From: Rhodocyclales bacterium
Lineage (GTDB): Bacteria; Pseudomonadota; Gammaproteobacteria; Burkholderiales; Rhodocyclaceae
Assembly (NCBI GenBank): GCA_026399415.1
Contig: JAPLQZ010000289.1
Span: 1-44,887, forward strand
Reading direction: 5' to 3'
Length of the DNA stretch: 44,887 nt
Shown: positions 24,826 to 35,530 of the stretch, in pieces
Position numbering within the stretch: position 1 is the first letter of the stretch
Layout: each line of letters opens with the position of its first letter
Notes under the pieces: generated by a model
Databases searched by the model: none
Seen by the model: the letters and a program-made list of their open reading frames with translations, nothing else
What the model was told of the DNA's origin: nothing
Position numbers and translations under genes: made by a program

Positions 24826-27137
24826 ATGAAGAAGCAGAAACTGGTAGTGGTCGGCAACGGCATGGCCGGCATTCGCGCCGTGGAGGAGCTGCTGAAACTC
24901 GCCCCGGACCTCTACGACATTGCCGTGTTCGGCGCCGAGCCGCATCCGAACTACAACCGCATCCTGCTCTCGCCGGTGCTGGCGGGCGAGATGACGATAC
25001 AGGACATCATCCTCAATCCGCTGGGCTGGTACTCGGACAACGGTGTCCGCCTGCATGTCGGCAAGACCGTGACGAAAATCGATCGCACCGCGCGCAAGGT
25101 GATCGCGGCCGACGGCACCGAGGAAGACTACGACCGCCTGCTGCTGGCCACCGGTTCGACGCCTTTCATGCTGCCCGTTCCCGGCAACGACCTGCCCGGC
25201 GTGATCAGCTATCGCGACATCAAGGACACCGACGAGATGATCGCCACCGCCGCCACACACAAGCATGCGGCGGTGATCGGCGGCGGCCTGCTCGGCCTCG
25301 AAGCCGCCAACGGCCTCAAGCTGCGCGGCATGGATGTCACCGTGGTGCATCTGATGCCCTGGCTGATGGAGCGCCAGCTCGACAGGGCTGCCGCCGACAT
25401 GCTGAAGACCTCGCTCGAAGCGCGCGGCCTCAAGTTCCTGCTGGAGAAGCAGACCGAGGCGCTGATCCGTGGTGAGTCGGGGAGAGTTGCCGCGCTGCGC
25501 TTCAAGGACGGCCTCGAAATTCCCGCCGACCTGGTGGTGATGGCAGCCGGTATTCGCCCCAATACGGCGCTGGCCGAGTCGGCGCGGATTTACTGCAACC
25601 GCGGCATCGTGGTCAATGACACCATGCAGACCTACGACCCGCGCATCTACGCGGTGGGCGAATGCGTGGCGCACCGCGGTATTGCCTACGGCCTGGTGGC
25701 GCCGCTGTTCGAGCAGGCCAAGGTCTGCGCCAACCATCTGGCGAACTTCGGCATCGCGCGCTACACCGGGTCGGTGACCTCGACCAAGCTCAAGGTACGG
25801 CGACACGGCCGACGGCGCCTGGTATTTCCAGTTGGTCAAGGAAGGCCGGAACATTCACCAGATTCGCGATCACCTGATGTTCGGCCAGAACCACGTCGGC
25901 GACGTCGGCCATGCCGGTGTGTCGAAAGCGGCCACCATGTCCGATGATGCCCAGGTCTGCGGTTGCAACGGCGTCTGCAAGGGCGACATCGTCAAGGCGA
26001 TCAAGGGCCACGGCCTGTTCACATTGGAGGACGTGCGCAAGCACACCAAGGCCTCCAGTTCCTGCGGCTCCTGCACCGGCCTGGTCGAACAGATTCTGGC
26101 CTCGACCGTTGGCGGCGCCTATACGCCGTCGGAATCGAAGGACAAGCCGATGTGCGGCTGCACCGACCATTCGCACGGCGTGGTGCGGCAGACCATTCGC
26201 GAGCGGCACCTGATCACGATTCCCGATGCGATGCGCTACATGGAATGGAAGACGCCGAGCGGCTGCGCCTCCTGCCGTCCGGCGCTCAACTACTACCTGA
26301 TCTCGACCTGGCCGGGCGAGGCGAAGGACGATCCGCAGTCGCGTTTCATCAACGAGCGCGCGCATGCCATATTCGGTGGTGCCGCGCATGTGGGGCGGGC
26401 TGACGACGCCGGCCGAACTGCGCACGATCGCCGACGTCGCCGAGAAGTACCAGGTGCCGACGGTGAAGATGACCGGCGGTGCGCGCATCGACCTGCTCGG
26501 CATCAGGAAGGAAGACCTGCCCAAGGTCTGGGCCGACCTCGGCGCTGCGGGCATGGTCTCGGGCCACGCCTACGGCAAGAGCATCCGCACCGTGAAGACC
26601 TGCGTCGGCGCCGAGCACTGCCGCTTCGGCACGCAGCGCTCGATGGCGATGGGCGTCAAGCTGGAGCGCATGCTGTTCGGCATGGGCGCGCCGCACAAGG
26701 TCAAGCTGGCGGTCAGCGGTTGTCCGCGCAACTGCGCCGAGGCGGGCATCAAGGACATCGGCGTGATCGGCGTAGACTCCGGCTATGAACTGTATGTGGC
26801 GGGCAACGGCGGGATCAAGACCGAAGTCGCACAGTTCCTGTGCAAGGTGAAGTCGGACGAGGAGGTGATGGAATATTCCGGCGCGTTTCTGCAGCTCTAC
26901 CGCGAGGAAGGCTACTACCTTGAGCGCACCTGTCATTACGTCGCCCGCGTCGGCCTCGACCATGTCAAGGCGGCGGTGGTGAATGATCCGCTGAAGCGCA
27001 AGGAGCTTTATGAACGCCTCATGTTCGCCCTGCAGGACTACGAGGATCCATGGCAAGCCGCGGTAGCGAAGCCTGCCGTGCGCCGTGAATACGAAATCAT
27101 CAAGATCAAGGAACTGACGGCCGAGGTGATGCCATGA
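24826..27137 (+). pseudogene. nirB: assimilatory nitrite reductase large subunit, with two internal deletions
   Basis: NirB reduces nitrite to ammonium with NAD(P)H using FAD, [2Fe-2S], [4Fe-4S] and siroheme. The FAD/NAD part (KKQKLVVVGNGMAGIRAVEE …) is normal up to TKLKV (about 25797). The sequence then jumps frame to YGDTADGAWYFQLVKEG, omitting roughly 43 residues that family members have. The BFD-like Fe-S segment (CGCNGVC…SCGSCTG) follows. A second jump at about 26369 joins NERAHA to YSVVPRMWGGL, losing about seven residues. The siroheme part (GAEHCRFGTQ, SGCPRNCAEAG) is then intact to the end. Both junctions change frame, so as written no complete protein is made. Errors in assembly are possible. 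Confidence 0.88.
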
Positions 27138-27445
27138 GCGGCTGGATCAAGGTTTGCGCGCTCGACGAGATTGCGCCGCAGGGCAGCCGCGTGGTCGCCT
27201 CATCCCAGGGCGATATCGCGCTCTTCCGCACTGCCGACGACCGGGTATTCGGCCTCCACGACAAATGTCCGCACAAAGGGGGACCGCTGTCGCAGGGCAT
27301 CGTGCATGGTGATACCGTCACCTGTCCATTGCACGGTTTCAAGATCGGCCTCAAGGACGGCGAGGCCGTGGCGCCGGACAAGGGCTGCGCGCGGCGCTTC
27401 GAGGTGAAGCTCGACGGCGGCGCGGTGTGGCTGCAACTCACCTGA
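27134..27445 (+). CDS. nirD: nitrite reductase small subunit, Rieske-type
   Basis: This 103-residue protein has the Rieske-like [2Fe-2S] motif CPHKGGPLSQG (CPHK) and CPLHGFKI (CPLH), giving Cys-His/Cys-His ligands. It assists NirB in NADH-dependent nitrite reduction. The start overlaps the nirB stop (ATGA), standard translational coupling. The gene is intact although the nirB reading frame preceding it is broken. Confidence 0.94.
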   Translation: MSGWIKVCALDEIAPQGSRVVASSQGDIALFRTADDRVFGLHDKCPHKGGPLSQGIVHGDTVTCPLHGFKIGLKDGEAVAPDKGCARRFEVKLDGGAVWLQLT

Positions 27446-27446
27446 G

Positions 27447-27468
27447 CGCCGTATCACCAGCGCCGACT
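27447..27468 (-). repeat. dispersed 22-bp element, copy 4
   Basis: Minus-strand reading AGTCGGCGCTGGTGATACGG then CG. It starts two bases after the nirD stop codon and ends 11 bases before a duplicated stub of the nitrate reductase start. Confidence 0.75.
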
Positions 27469-27479
27469 CTTCACTCGCC

Positions 27480-27531
27480 ATGGAAACCAAATCCACCTGC
27501 CCTTACTGCGGCGTCGGCTGTGGTGTGGCCC
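27480..27531 (+). pseudogene. duplicated 5' stub of the nitrate reductase gene
   Basis: Starting with an ATG at 27480, the translation KSTCPYCGVGCGV repeats the beginning of the intact reductase start at 27628 (RSTCPYCGVGCGV). The two copies differ at synonymous third positions and at the first few codons, then diverge completely. The segment between them (27532–27627) is GC-rich and contains a strong hairpin (near 27585–27602, runs of C and G around CCGCCGGGCGG). The stub is not a functional gene. Confidence 0.6.
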
Positions 27532-27627
27532 GCATACAACGCGCGGGCCGCGTGCGGCAAGAATGGGCACCCCCCTTTCGTCCCCCCGCCGGGCGGGGGG
27601 TTCCGCCGCAGCTAGTCCCCAACTGCC

Positions 27628-30349
27628 ATGAGCGAGACCCGATCCACCTGCCCTTACTGTGGCGTCGGCTGCGGCGTAATTATCGAGCACGATGAAACGC
27701 AGATCACGGGCGTGCGCGGCGATCCGGAGCATCCGGCGAACTTCGGCCGGCTATGCACCAAGGGCGGCACGCTGCACCTGACCATGACGCCACAGGTGAT
27801 GGCGCAACGTTTGATGCAGCCGCAACTGCGCCGCGACAAAGCCGTTCCGCTGGAACGTTGCCCTCGATCACGCCGCCGAGCAGTTCGCCCGCGCCATCAG
27901 CGAGCACGGCCCGGACAGCGTCGCCTTCTACATCAGCGGGCAACTGATGACCGAGGACTACTACGTCTTCAACAAGCTGGCCAAGGGCCTGATCGGCACC
28001 AACAACGTCGACACCAACTCGCGCCTGTGCATGAGCTCGGCCGTGGCCGGCTACAAGGCCACGCTGGGCGCCGACGCGCCGCCGTGTTCCTACGAGGACA
28101 TCGACCACGCCGACTGCCTGCTGATCGCCGGCGCCAACATGGCATGGGCGCATCCGGTGTTGTTCCGCCGCATCGAGGACGCGCGCGCGGCCAATCCGCA
28201 GATGAAGCTGATCGTGGTCGACCCGCGTCGCACCGACACGGCCGAGGCCGCCGACCTGCACCTGGCGATCCTGCCCGGCACCGACATTGCGCTCTACAAC
28301 GCGATGCTGCACGTGCTGCTGTGGGAAGACCTGGTCGATCTCGATTACATTCGCGCCCACACCGAGGGCTTCGATGCGCTGAAGGCCCTGGTGCGCGACT
28401 ACACGCCGGCCATGGCGGCGGACATCTGCGGTGTGAAAGCAGAAGACATCGTCACCGCCGCGCGCTGGTTCGGCCAGGCGCCGGCGGCGCTGTCGCTTTA
28501 CTGCCAGGGCCTCAACCAGTCCAGCCACGGCACCGACAACAATGCCGCCATCATTCATCTGCATCTGGCCACCGGCAAGATCGGCAAGCCCGGCTGCGGC
28601 CCTTTCTCGCTGACCGGCCAGCCCAATGCCATGGGCGGGCGCGAAGTCGGCGGCCTGTCCAACCTGCTTTCCGCGCATCGCGATATGGCCAACCCGGAAC
28701 ATCGCGCCGAAGTCGCGCGCTTGTGGGGCGTGGCGGACGTACCGGCCACGCCCGGTCTTACCGCAGTGGAACTGTTCGAGGCCGTGCATCGCGGCGAGAT
28801 CAAGGCGCTGTGGATCGCCTGCACCAACCCGGCGCAGTCGCTGCCTGACCTGACGCAAGTGTATGAGGCGCTGGCCAAGTGCCCGTTCGTCGTGCTGCAG
28901 GAAGTCAGCACCGACACCGACACGGCAGCCTTTGCCGATCTGCTGCTGCCGGCCGCTGGCTGGGGCGAGAAGGAAGGCACGGTGACCAACTCCGAGCGCC
29001 GCATCACCCGCGTCAAGGCGGCGGTGCCGGCGCCGGGCGAGGCACGGGCGGATTGGCGCATCGTGACGGACTTCGCGCGGCGGCTGGAAAGTCGGCTTGA
29101 GAGTCGGCGCTCGCGAGACGGCGATACGCTGTTCCCTTACGAGAACATTGAGGAAATTTTTGACGAGCACCGCGCCAGCACCCTCGGCCGCGATCTGGAT
29201 ATCGGCGGTGTTTCCTATGCGCTGCTGGAACAGGCTGGCCCTCAGCAATGGCCGCTGCGCGTAGGCGCCACGGCCGGTACGCCGCGCCTCTATGGCGACG
29301 GCGTGTTCCCCACCGCAAATGGCCGCGCCCGCTTCAAGGAAGTGCAGCATCAGCCAACCGCCGAAGCCACCGATCCGCGCCATCCGCTGCATCTCAACAC
29401 CGGCCGCCTGCGCGACCAGTGGCATGGCATGAGCCGCACCGGCACAGTCCCCCGACTATTCGCCCATGCCCCGGAACCGGTCATCGAAATGAACGCCCGC
29501 GACATGGAACGACGCGGCATCACCGACGGTGATCTGGTGCGGGTCAAGGGCAAGCGCGGCACCCTGCTGCTGCGCGCGGCCGCCTCGACCGCGCTGCGTC
29601 CGGCGCAAACCTATATGCCGATGCACTGGGGCGGGCGTTTCATGAGCGGCCTCGGCATCAACACCCTGACGCTGCCGGTCACCGATCCCGTCTCGCGCCA
29701 GCCCGAGCTCAAGCACGCTGCCGTACAGGTGGAGAAATTCAATACCGGCTGGCAACTGGTCGCCCTGCGCCGCGACGACCAGGGTAGCCTGCACGCGGCC
29801 CTGCAGCCATGGCTGGCCCGCTTCGACCATGCCACGCTGACCCTTGCGGGTCGCGAATCGACGGTGGTCGCTCTGCGCGTCTGGGGTAGCGCCGACACCG
29901 CCTTGCCGTCACCTGAAATGCTGGCCGAACTCGCCGCCGCGATGGGCCTCGACGCGCCGGCGGCGCTGGCCTTCAGCGATACTCGGCGCGGCATCGTCAA
30001 GCGCGCCCTGATCGAAGACGACCGCCTTGCCGGGGCCCTGCTGTGTAACGAAACCCGCGCCACCGACTGGCTGCTCGATTTGATCGCGCGCGGCGGCAGC
30101 ACAGCCGAGCTGCGCAAATGGCTGTTCGCCCCGCTTGCCGCGCCACCAACCTCCGGGCCGCCGCGCGGCCGCATCGTCTGCAACTGTTTCGATGTTTCTG
30201 AAAACGATATCCGTGCTGACCTGGCCGCCGGCGTCGATCTCGCGACGCTGCAGGCAAAGCACAAGTGCGGCAGCAATTGTGGCTCCTGCCTGCCGGAACT
30301 CAAGCGCATGGCGGCGAAGTCGATGGCTTCGGAACCCGTGACCCACTGA
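27628..30349 (+). pseudogene. nasC: assimilatory nitrate reductase catalytic subunit, one internal frame break
   Basis: This molybdopterin enzyme reduces nitrate to nitrite in the cytosol. The N-terminal [4Fe-4S] motif is CPYCGVGCGV…NFGRLCTKG. At about 27851 the reading RRDKAVP passes to WNVALDHAAEQFARAI in another frame; a few residues usually present here seem missing. From there the frame is intact: SGQLMTEDYYVFNKLAKG, LTGQPNAMGGREVGG, the C-terminal molybdopterin domain and a final BFD-like [2Fe-2S] domain VCNCFDV…CGSNCGSCLPELKR. The total would be about 905 residues, normal for the type with a C-terminal BFD domain. It ends the sigma-54-driven nirBD operon. Naming differs between species (nasA, nasC, narB). 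Confidence 0.88.
29102..29123 (+). repeat. dispersed 22-bp element, copy 5
   Basis: AGTCGGCGCTCGCGAGACGG then CG, inside the nitrate reductase gene, where it encodes the odd stretch ESRRSRDGDT just before LFPYENIEEIF. It falls at a surface-loop-like position. Confidence 0.65.
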
Positions 30350-30430
30350 GGCTTCGACACCCCCGCTTGTGGTAGCAGGCCTCAAAAGATCCGGAAACGA
30401 ACGTTTTCCGAATAATTGTTGGCGGCGGGG

Positions 30431-30459
30431 CTTGAAGCCCCCGCATTCACCCTCATTTA
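30431..30459 (+). promoter_or_regulatory. sigma-32 heat-shock promoter of grpE–dnaK–dnaJ
   Basis: CTTGAA (30431–30436), 14 bases, then CCTCATTTA (30451–30459) matches the sigma-32 consensus CTTGAA-N13/14-CCCCATNTA with one mismatch. It lies 28 bases upstream of the grpE ATG. Confidence 0.75.
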
Positions 30460-30486
30460 GGTCGGGTTTCTTCCGGAGCCCGACCC

Positions 30487-31083
30487 ATGCAGCACAAGCC
30501 ACACACCCACCGCGCCAAACCAGACGCCGAAGCCGCGCCGGAATCAGGCCAGCCCGACCCGGCCGCCGTACCGCCAGCGCCGACTCTTGAGACTGCGCCG
30601 GAAGGCACAGTCATGCCGAGCCTCGAAGAGATGCTCCAGACCGCCGAACTCAAGGCCGCCGAGCACCACGACGCCTGGCTGCGCGCCAAGGCCGAGACCG
30701 AAAACGTGCGACGCCGCGCGCAGGAAGACATCGGCAAGGCTGGAAAATTCGCCGTCGAGAAGTTCTCCGGTGAAATGCTGGCCGTCAAGGACAGCCTCGA
30801 AGCCGCGCTGGCCAGCGACAACCAGAGCGCTGAACACCTCAAGGCCGGCGTCGAAGTGACCCTCAAGCAGTTGATTGCGGCTTTCGAAAAATCCGGCCTG
30901 ACGGAGATCAACCCGCTCGGCGAAAAGTTCGATCCGCACCTGCACCAGGCCATCAGCCAGGTCGAGGCGCCGGACGATGCGACCGAAGCCAATACCGTGC
31001 TCACCGTGCTGCAGAAGGGTTATGCCCTGCATGGGCGCGTGATCCGCCCCGCCCTGGTGGTGGTTTCCAGGGCAAAGGCTTGA
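30487..31083 (+). CDS. grpE: nucleotide exchange factor GrpE
   Basis: This 198-residue co-chaperone releases ADP from DnaK. The N-terminal 50 residues are Pro/Ala/Glu-rich and disordered ([20 protein letters not shown]), then the long coiled coil ([28 protein letters not shown]) and the C-terminal beta domain ([19 protein letters not shown]…[24 protein letters not shown]) follow. GGAG is about 8 bases before the ATG. A copy of the 22-bp element lies within the disordered N-terminal codons. It is the first gene of the chaperone operon behind a sigma-32 promoter. Confidence 0.95.
   Translation: MQHKPHTHRAKPDAEAAPESGQPDPAAVPPAPTLETAPEGTVMPSLEEMLQTAELKAAEHHDAWLRAKAETENVRRRAQEDIGKAGKFAVEKFSGEMLAVKDSLEAALASDNQSAEHLKAGVEVTLKQLIAAFEKSGLTEINPLGEKFDPHLHQAISQVEAPDDATEANTVLTVLQKGYALHGRVIRPALVVVSRAKA
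30564..30585 (-). repeat. dispersed 22-bp element, copy 6
   Basis: Minus strand reading AGTCGGCGCTGGCGGTACGG then CG, identical over 22 bases to copy 7. On the plus strand it encodes AVPPAPT in the disordered N-terminus of GrpE. Confidence 0.75.
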
Positions 31084-31152
31084 ACGGCCGGCGAATAACC
31101 CCATATTCCGAACAACTCAGTATTCCCTGACATTACCAACAAGGACATCACC

Positions 31153-33093
31153 ATGGGCAAGATCATCGGCATCGACCTCGGCACCACCAACAGCTGCGTC
31201 GCCATCATGGAAGGCGGCAAGCCCAAGGTCATCGAAAACGCGGAAGGCGCGCGCACCACGCCGTCCATCGTCGCCTACGCGGAAGACGGCGAGATTCTCT
31301 GCGGTGCGTCGGCCAAGCGCCAGGCCGTCACCAACGCCAAGAACACCCTGTATGCGGTCAAGCGCCTGATCGGCCGCCGCTTCGAAGAGAAGGAAGTGCA
31401 AAAGGACATCAGTCTGATGCCCTTCAAGATCGTCAAGGCCGACAACGGCGACGCCTGGGTCGAAGCGCGCGGCAACAAGATGGCGCCGCCGCAGGTGACC
31501 GCCGAAGTGCTGCGCAAGATGAAGAAAACCGCCGAAGACTACCTCGGCGAGGAAGTCACCGAGGCGGTGATTACCGTGCCTGCCTACTTCAACGACAGCC
31601 AGCGCCAGGCCACCAAGGATGCCGGGCGGATTGCCGGCCTCGATGTCAAGCGCATCATCAACGAGCCGACCGCGGCGGCGCTGGCTTTCGGCATGGACAA
31701 GCAGGAAGGCGACCGCAAGATTGCCGTGTATGACCTCGGCGGCGGTACTTTCGATATCTCCATCATCGAGATCGCCGAACTCGACGGCGAGCACCAGTTC
31801 GAAGTGTTGTCCACCAACGGCGACACCTTCCTCGGCGGCGAAGACTTCGACCAGCGCCTGATCGACTATGTGGTGACCGAGTTCAAGAAGGAACAGGGCG
31901 TCGATCTGAAGAACGACGTACTGGCCCTGCAGCGCCTCAAGGAATCCGCGGAAAAGGCCAAGATCGAACTGTCCTCCAGCCAGCAGACGGAATTCAACCT
32001 GCCCTACATCACGGCGGATGCCAGCGGCCCGAAGCATCTGGCGATGAAGCTGACCCGCGCCAAATACGAAGCGCTGGTGGAAGACCTGATCGCCCGCACC
32101 ATCGAGCCCTGCCGCATCGCGATGAAGGATGCCGGCGTCAAGAACTCGGACATCACCGACGTGATCCTGGTCGGCGGCATGACGCGCATGCCCAAGGTGC
32201 AGGAGAAGGTCAAGGAATTCTTCGGCAAGGAGCCCCGTCGCGACGTCAATCCCGACGAAGCCGTCGCGGTCGGCGCCTCGATCCAGGGCGGCGTGCTGCA
32301 AGGCGAAGTCAAGGACGTGCTGCTGCTCGACGTCTGCCCGCTCTCGCTGGGTATCGAGACCCTGGGTGGCGTCATGACCAAGCTGATCACCAAGAACACC
32401 ACCATCCCGACCAAGACCAGCCAGACCTTCTCCACCGCCGACGACAACCAGAATGCCGTGACCATTCACGTCATGCAGGGCGAGCGCGAAATGGCCAGCG
32501 GCAACAAGAGCCTTGGCCAGTTCAACCTGACCGACATCCCGCCGTCGCCGCGCGGCATGCCGCAGATCGAGGTCACCTTCGACATCGATGCCAACGGCAT
32601 CCTGCATGTCTCGGCCAAGGACAAGGGCACCGGCAAGGAAAACAAGATCACCATCAAGGCCAACTCCGGGCTTTCCGAAGCCGAGATCCAGAGCATGGTG
32701 CAGGACGCCGCTGCCCACGCCGAGGAAGACCACAAGGCCCGCGAACTGGTCGACGCGCGCAACCAGTGCGATGCCATGGTGCATTCGATCAAGAAGGCAC
32801 TCGGCGAACACGGCGACAAGCTGGACGCCGACGAAAAGGCCAAGATCGAAACTGCGATCACGGAGGCTGAAGCCGTACTGAAGGAAGGCGACAAGGCCGC
32901 CATCGAAGCCAGGACCGAAGCGCTGTCCAAGGCCTCGCAGAAACTCGGCGAAAAGATTTACGGTGACGCGCAGGGTGCGGCAGGTGCCGCCGGAGCGGGC
33001 GGCGCGGCAGGTGCCGGCGGCGGCGAGGCAAAGAAGGATGACAGCGATGTCGTCGATGCAGAGTTCACCGAAGTGAAAGACAAGAAGGGTTAG
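31153..33093 (+). CDS. dnaK: chaperone DnaK (Hsp70)
   Basis: This 646-residue chaperone has the ATPase domain signatures [13 protein letters not shown] (5–17), [13 protein letters not shown] and [14 protein letters not shown]. The substrate-binding domain begins at [19 protein letters not shown]. The C-terminal tail is Gly/Ala-rich ([20 protein letters not shown]) and ends [17 protein letters not shown], as usual in proteobacteria. AAGGA is about 9 bases before the ATG. It lies between grpE and dnaJ, with no separate heat-shock promoter recognised in the 69-base gap from grpE. It is intact and its codon use is highly biased, as expected for an abundant protein. Confidence 0.98.
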   Translation: MGKIIGIDLGTTNSCVAIMEGGKPKVIENAEGARTTPSIVAYAEDGEILCGASAKRQAVTNAKNTLYAVKRLIGRRFEEKEVQKDISLMPFKIVKADNGDAWVEARGNKMAPPQVTAEVLRKMKKTAEDYLGEEVTEAVITVPAYFNDSQRQATKDAGRIAGLDVKRIINEPTAAALAFGMDKQEGDRKIAVYDLGGGTFDISIIEIAELDGEHQFEVLSTNGDTFLGGEDFDQRLIDYVVTEFKKEQGVDLKNDVLALQRLKESAEKAKIELSSSQQTEFNLPYITADASGPKHLAMKLTRAKYEALVEDLIARTIEPCRIAMKDAGVKNSDITDVILVGGMTRMPKVQEKVKEFFGKEPRRDVNPDEAVAVGASIQGGVLQGEVKDVLLLDVCPLSLGIETLGGVMTKLITKNTTIPTKTSQTFSTADDNQNAVTIHVMQGEREMASGNKSLGQFNLTDIPPSPRGMPQIEVTFDIDANGILHVSAKDKGTGKENKITIKANSGLSEAEIQSMVQDAAAHAEEDHKARELVDARNQCDAMVHSIKKALGEHGDKLDADEKAKIETAITEAEAVLKEGDKAAIEARTEALSKASQKLGEKIYGDAQGAAGAAGAGGAAGAGGGEAKKDDSDVVDAEFTEVKDKKG

Positions 33094-33120
33094 ACCGGGC
33101 GCTGGCGCGCCGTTCTAACT

Positions 33121-33163
33121 GGCCGAGTTGAAGCGGGCGACTTCGTCGCCCCTTAACTCGGCC
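33121..33163 (+). terminator. long hairpin between dnaK and dnaJ
   Basis: GGCCGAGTT…AACTCGGCC form a 9-bp perfect outer stem, continued by GGGCGAC/GTCGCCC around a TTC loop, with small bulges. Only TTT follows, so it is more likely an attenuator or mRNA-stability element that lowers dnaJ relative to dnaK than a full terminator. Confidence 0.55.
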
Positions 33164-33193
33164 TTTGCACTGAAGTAGCCTGGACCGACTGAC

Positions 33194-34315
33194 ATGGCAA
33201 AACGCGACTACTACGAAATCCTCGGCGTCAACCGCGACGCTTCCGACGAGGACATCAAGAAGGCCTACCGCAAGCTGGCCATGAAGCACCATCCCGACCG
33301 CAATCCGGACAACCCGAAATCCGAGGATCACTTCAAGGAAGCCAAGCAGGCCTACGAGATTCTTTCCGATGCACAGAAGCGTGCGGCCTATGATCAGTAC
33401 GGCCATGCCGGCATCGATCAGCAAGCCGCGGGGGGTGCCGGCATGGGCGGCTTCGCCGATGCCTTTTCGGACATCTTCGGCGACATCTTCGGCGCCGGCG
33501 GCGCGCGCGGCGGCGGACGCTCCAATGTCTATCGCGGCGCCGACTTGCGCTACAACCTCGAAGTCACCCTGGAAGACGCCGCGCGAGGCAGCGAAACCCG
33601 CATCCGCATCCCCACCATGGCGGAATGCGAAACCTGCAGCGGCAGCGGCGCCAAGAAAGGCACCGAACCCAAGACCTGTCCCACCTGCGGCGGCCACGGC
33701 CAGGTACGCATGCAGCAGGGTTTCTTCTCGATCCAGCAAACCTGCCCCAAGTGCCACGGTACCGGCCGCTACATCCCCGACCCCTGCGGTACCTGCCACG
33801 GCGCCGGCCGCATCAAGCAGCACAAGACCCTGTCAGTCAAGATTCCGTCGGGGATCGACGAAGGCGATCGGATTCGTCTCACCGGCGAGGGCGAGCCCGG
33901 CGTCAATGGCGGCCCGCCGGGCGACCTCTACGTCCAGATCCACCTCAAGGCCCACGCGGTGTTCCAGCGCGACCACGACGACCTGCATTGCGAGATGCCC
34001 CTCAGTTTCGCCACGGCGGCGCTCGGCGGCGAAATCGAGATTCCCACCCTCGACGGCGTCGCCAAGCTCAAGGTGCCCGCCGAAACGCAGACCGGCAAGG
34101 TCTTCCGCCTGCGCGGCAAAGGCGTCAAGGGTGTCCGTTCAGCCAGCCGGGGCGACCTGCTCTGCCATGTCGTGCTGGAAACCCCGGTCAGCCTCACCGA
34201 CCGGCAGAAGGAACTGCTGCAGGAATTTGAAATCATCAGTCAGGGCAACGCACAACGACACAGCCCGCGCGCACAAAGCTGGCTGGATCGGGTCAAGGAT
34301 TTCTTCAGCAACTGA
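33194..34315 (+). CDS. dnaJ: chaperone DnaJ (Hsp40)
   Basis: This 373-residue co-chaperone has the J domain [33 protein letters not shown] (HPD at about 33–35), a G/F-rich linker ([21 protein letters not shown]), four zinc-binding repeats ([32 protein letters not shown]) and the C-terminal client-binding domains. It stimulates DnaK ATP hydrolysis and binds unfolded proteins. Length and all motifs are normal. It is the last gene of the chaperone operon. Confidence 0.97.
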   Translation: MAKRDYYEILGVNRDASDEDIKKAYRKLAMKHHPDRNPDNPKSEDHFKEAKQAYEILSDAQKRAAYDQYGHAGIDQQAAGGAGMGGFADAFSDIFGDIFGAGGARGGGRSNVYRGADLRYNLEVTLEDAARGSETRIRIPTMAECETCSGSGAKKGTEPKTCPTCGGHGQVRMQQGFFSIQQTCPKCHGTGRYIPDPCGTCHGAGRIKQHKTLSVKIPSGIDEGDRIRLTGEGEPGVNGGPPGDLYVQIHLKAHAVFQRDHDDLHCEMPLSFATAALGGEIEIPTLDGVAKLKVPAETQTGKVFRLRGKGVKGVRSASRGDLLCHVVLETPVSLTDRQKELLQEFEIISQGNAQRHSPRAQSWLDRVKDFFSN

Positions 34316-34330
34316 ATCACGTTGCGCAGG

Positions 34331-34352
34331 AGTCGGCGCTGGCGGTACGGCG
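34331..34352 (+). repeat. dispersed 22-bp element, copy 7
   Basis: AGTCGGCGCTGGCGGTACGG then CG, in the short gap between the convergent dnaJ and hemerythrin–GGDEF genes. It is identical to copy 6 but on the opposite strand. Confidence 0.8.
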
Positions 34353-34390
34353 GCGTGACTGATCAGAGGACAGCACGGGCAGAGGTCGAA

Positions 34391-35530
34391 TCACTCTCCG
34401 GAACAAACGCGGTTCCGGCCGCTTTCCTTCGCCGAATACAAACCGCGATCAGCGACAGCGACCAACATGGCGGAAGTTTTCTGCTGGTCAGGTCTCATCG
34501 TTGCAGCGCCGATGCTGACCGTGACCACATCCGCGACCGCTGAGTCCGCATGAGGAATATGCAGCGCTGCAAGTTCATGCTGGATAGCCTGCGCCACCAG
34601 AATCGCGCCGTTCAGCTCGGTGTTCGGCAGAATGACGACCAGTTCCTCGCCTCCATAGCGGGCCAGCAGGTCGCCGGGGCGCTTGAATGCCGATAGCGCG
34701 GCCTGAACCACGGATTGCAGACACCGATCCCCCTCCTGATGACCATAGGTGTCGTTGTAGCGCTTGAAGTAGTCGACATCGATCATCAGCAGGGACAAGG
34801 ACTGATGTTCCCGAACTGCCCTGCGCCATTCCTCATCCAGCCTGGCGTCGAAATACCTGCGGTTGGCAATTCCCAGCAGGCCATCGCTGTTGGAAAGCGC
34901 TTCCAGCCTGTGGTTGAGGCCGGTCAAAGCCTGATTGGCCTGTGCCAATTCGCTGGTGCGTTCGGCCACCCTTTCCTCAAGACGAAAATTGGCCGCAGCC
35001 AGATCGCGGTTCTGCCCGGAAAGCACCTGGTAAAGATTCTGCAGCGCCTGCAACAAGGCGGAAGTGGCGTTGTCTATCTGCGCCGAATCCATTTCGTAGG
35101 CTTGGTCCGGGGATTTCCCGATACGGATGAGAGCGATCTGCCGGGCCATTGCCTGATCCTCCCCCAGAATATGAAAGCCCAGCCAGGAACGAAGAAAACC
35201 ATGCAGGGTTTCCGCCGCGCTGGCCATGGAGTTGCGCGAGTTCCACATTGTCGATACCTGTTCGACAAATTCAGCATGGTGCCGGTGATGCGGATCCCGA
35301 TGCCGGGAGTCAACGCCGGTTTCCTCCATGAGGCGTTCCTCTTCCGCAAAGTGATACTGGGCGTAGTCCGCGAGCTGGCCGAAGATTTCCTGCAAGGCTT
35401 CAGGCTCCTCGACTTCTCCCGCAATCAGGGACTCGCCGAGTTGATTGATCAAATCCACCAGATGGTGATGCTGCGCGTCCACCCGTTCCAGCCCGGTGGT
35501 GAAATGCTGGTCCCAAATAAAGGTTTCCAT
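34391..35530 (-). CDS. diguanylate cyclase with N-terminal bacteriohemerythrin domain
   Basis: The protein has 379 residues. The N-terminal bacteriohemerythrin domain (about 1–130) has its typical ligands: WDQHF, VDAQHHHLVDLINQL, YAQYHFAEEERLM, HRHHAEFVEQV and the HILGEDQAM end. It binds O2 at a di-iron site. A helical linker with the coiled coil RLEERVAERTSELAQANQAL leads to a GGDEF domain with active site ARYGGEELVVIL and an upstream RPGD inhibitory site (RxxD). It probably makes c-di-GMP according to O2 or redox state. METFIWDQHF at 35530 is the usual start (GGGAG upstream). It has no membrane segment, so it is cytosolic. Confidence 0.92.
   Translation of the reverse strand: METFIWDQHFTTGLERVDAQHHHLVDLINQLGESLIAGEVEEPEALQEIFGQLADYAQYHFAEEERLMEETGVDSRHRDPHHRHHAEFVEQVSTMWNSRNSMASAAETLHGFLRSWLGFHILGEDQAMARQIALIRIGKSPDQAYEMDSAQIDNATSALLQALQNLYQVLSGQNRDLAAANFRLEERVAERTSELAQANQALTGLNHRLEALSNSDGLLGIANRRYFDARLDEEWRRAVREHQSLSLLMIDVDYFKRYNDTYGHQEGDRCLQSVVQAALSAFKRPGDLLARYGGEELVVILPNTELNGAILVAQAIQHELAALHIPHADSAVADVVTVSIGAATMRPDQQKTSAMLVAVADRGLYSAKESGRNRVCSGE

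Noticed and set aside
28645-28665. GAAGTCGGCGGCCTG as another copy of the dispersed element
   Set aside because: It matches only AGTCGGCG and codes for the conserved REVGGL of the reductase, so coding constraint explains it.
30460-30485. Hairpin GGTCGGG…CCCGACC around the grpE Shine–Dalgarno as an RNA thermometer
   Set aside because: The Shine–Dalgarno is in the loop, not the stem, and a start site from the sigma-32 promoter would remove most of the left arm.
31117-32811. Long minus-strand open frame opposite dnaK
   Set aside because: A typical antisense shadow of a strongly codon-biased gene; no family motif or ribosome-binding site.
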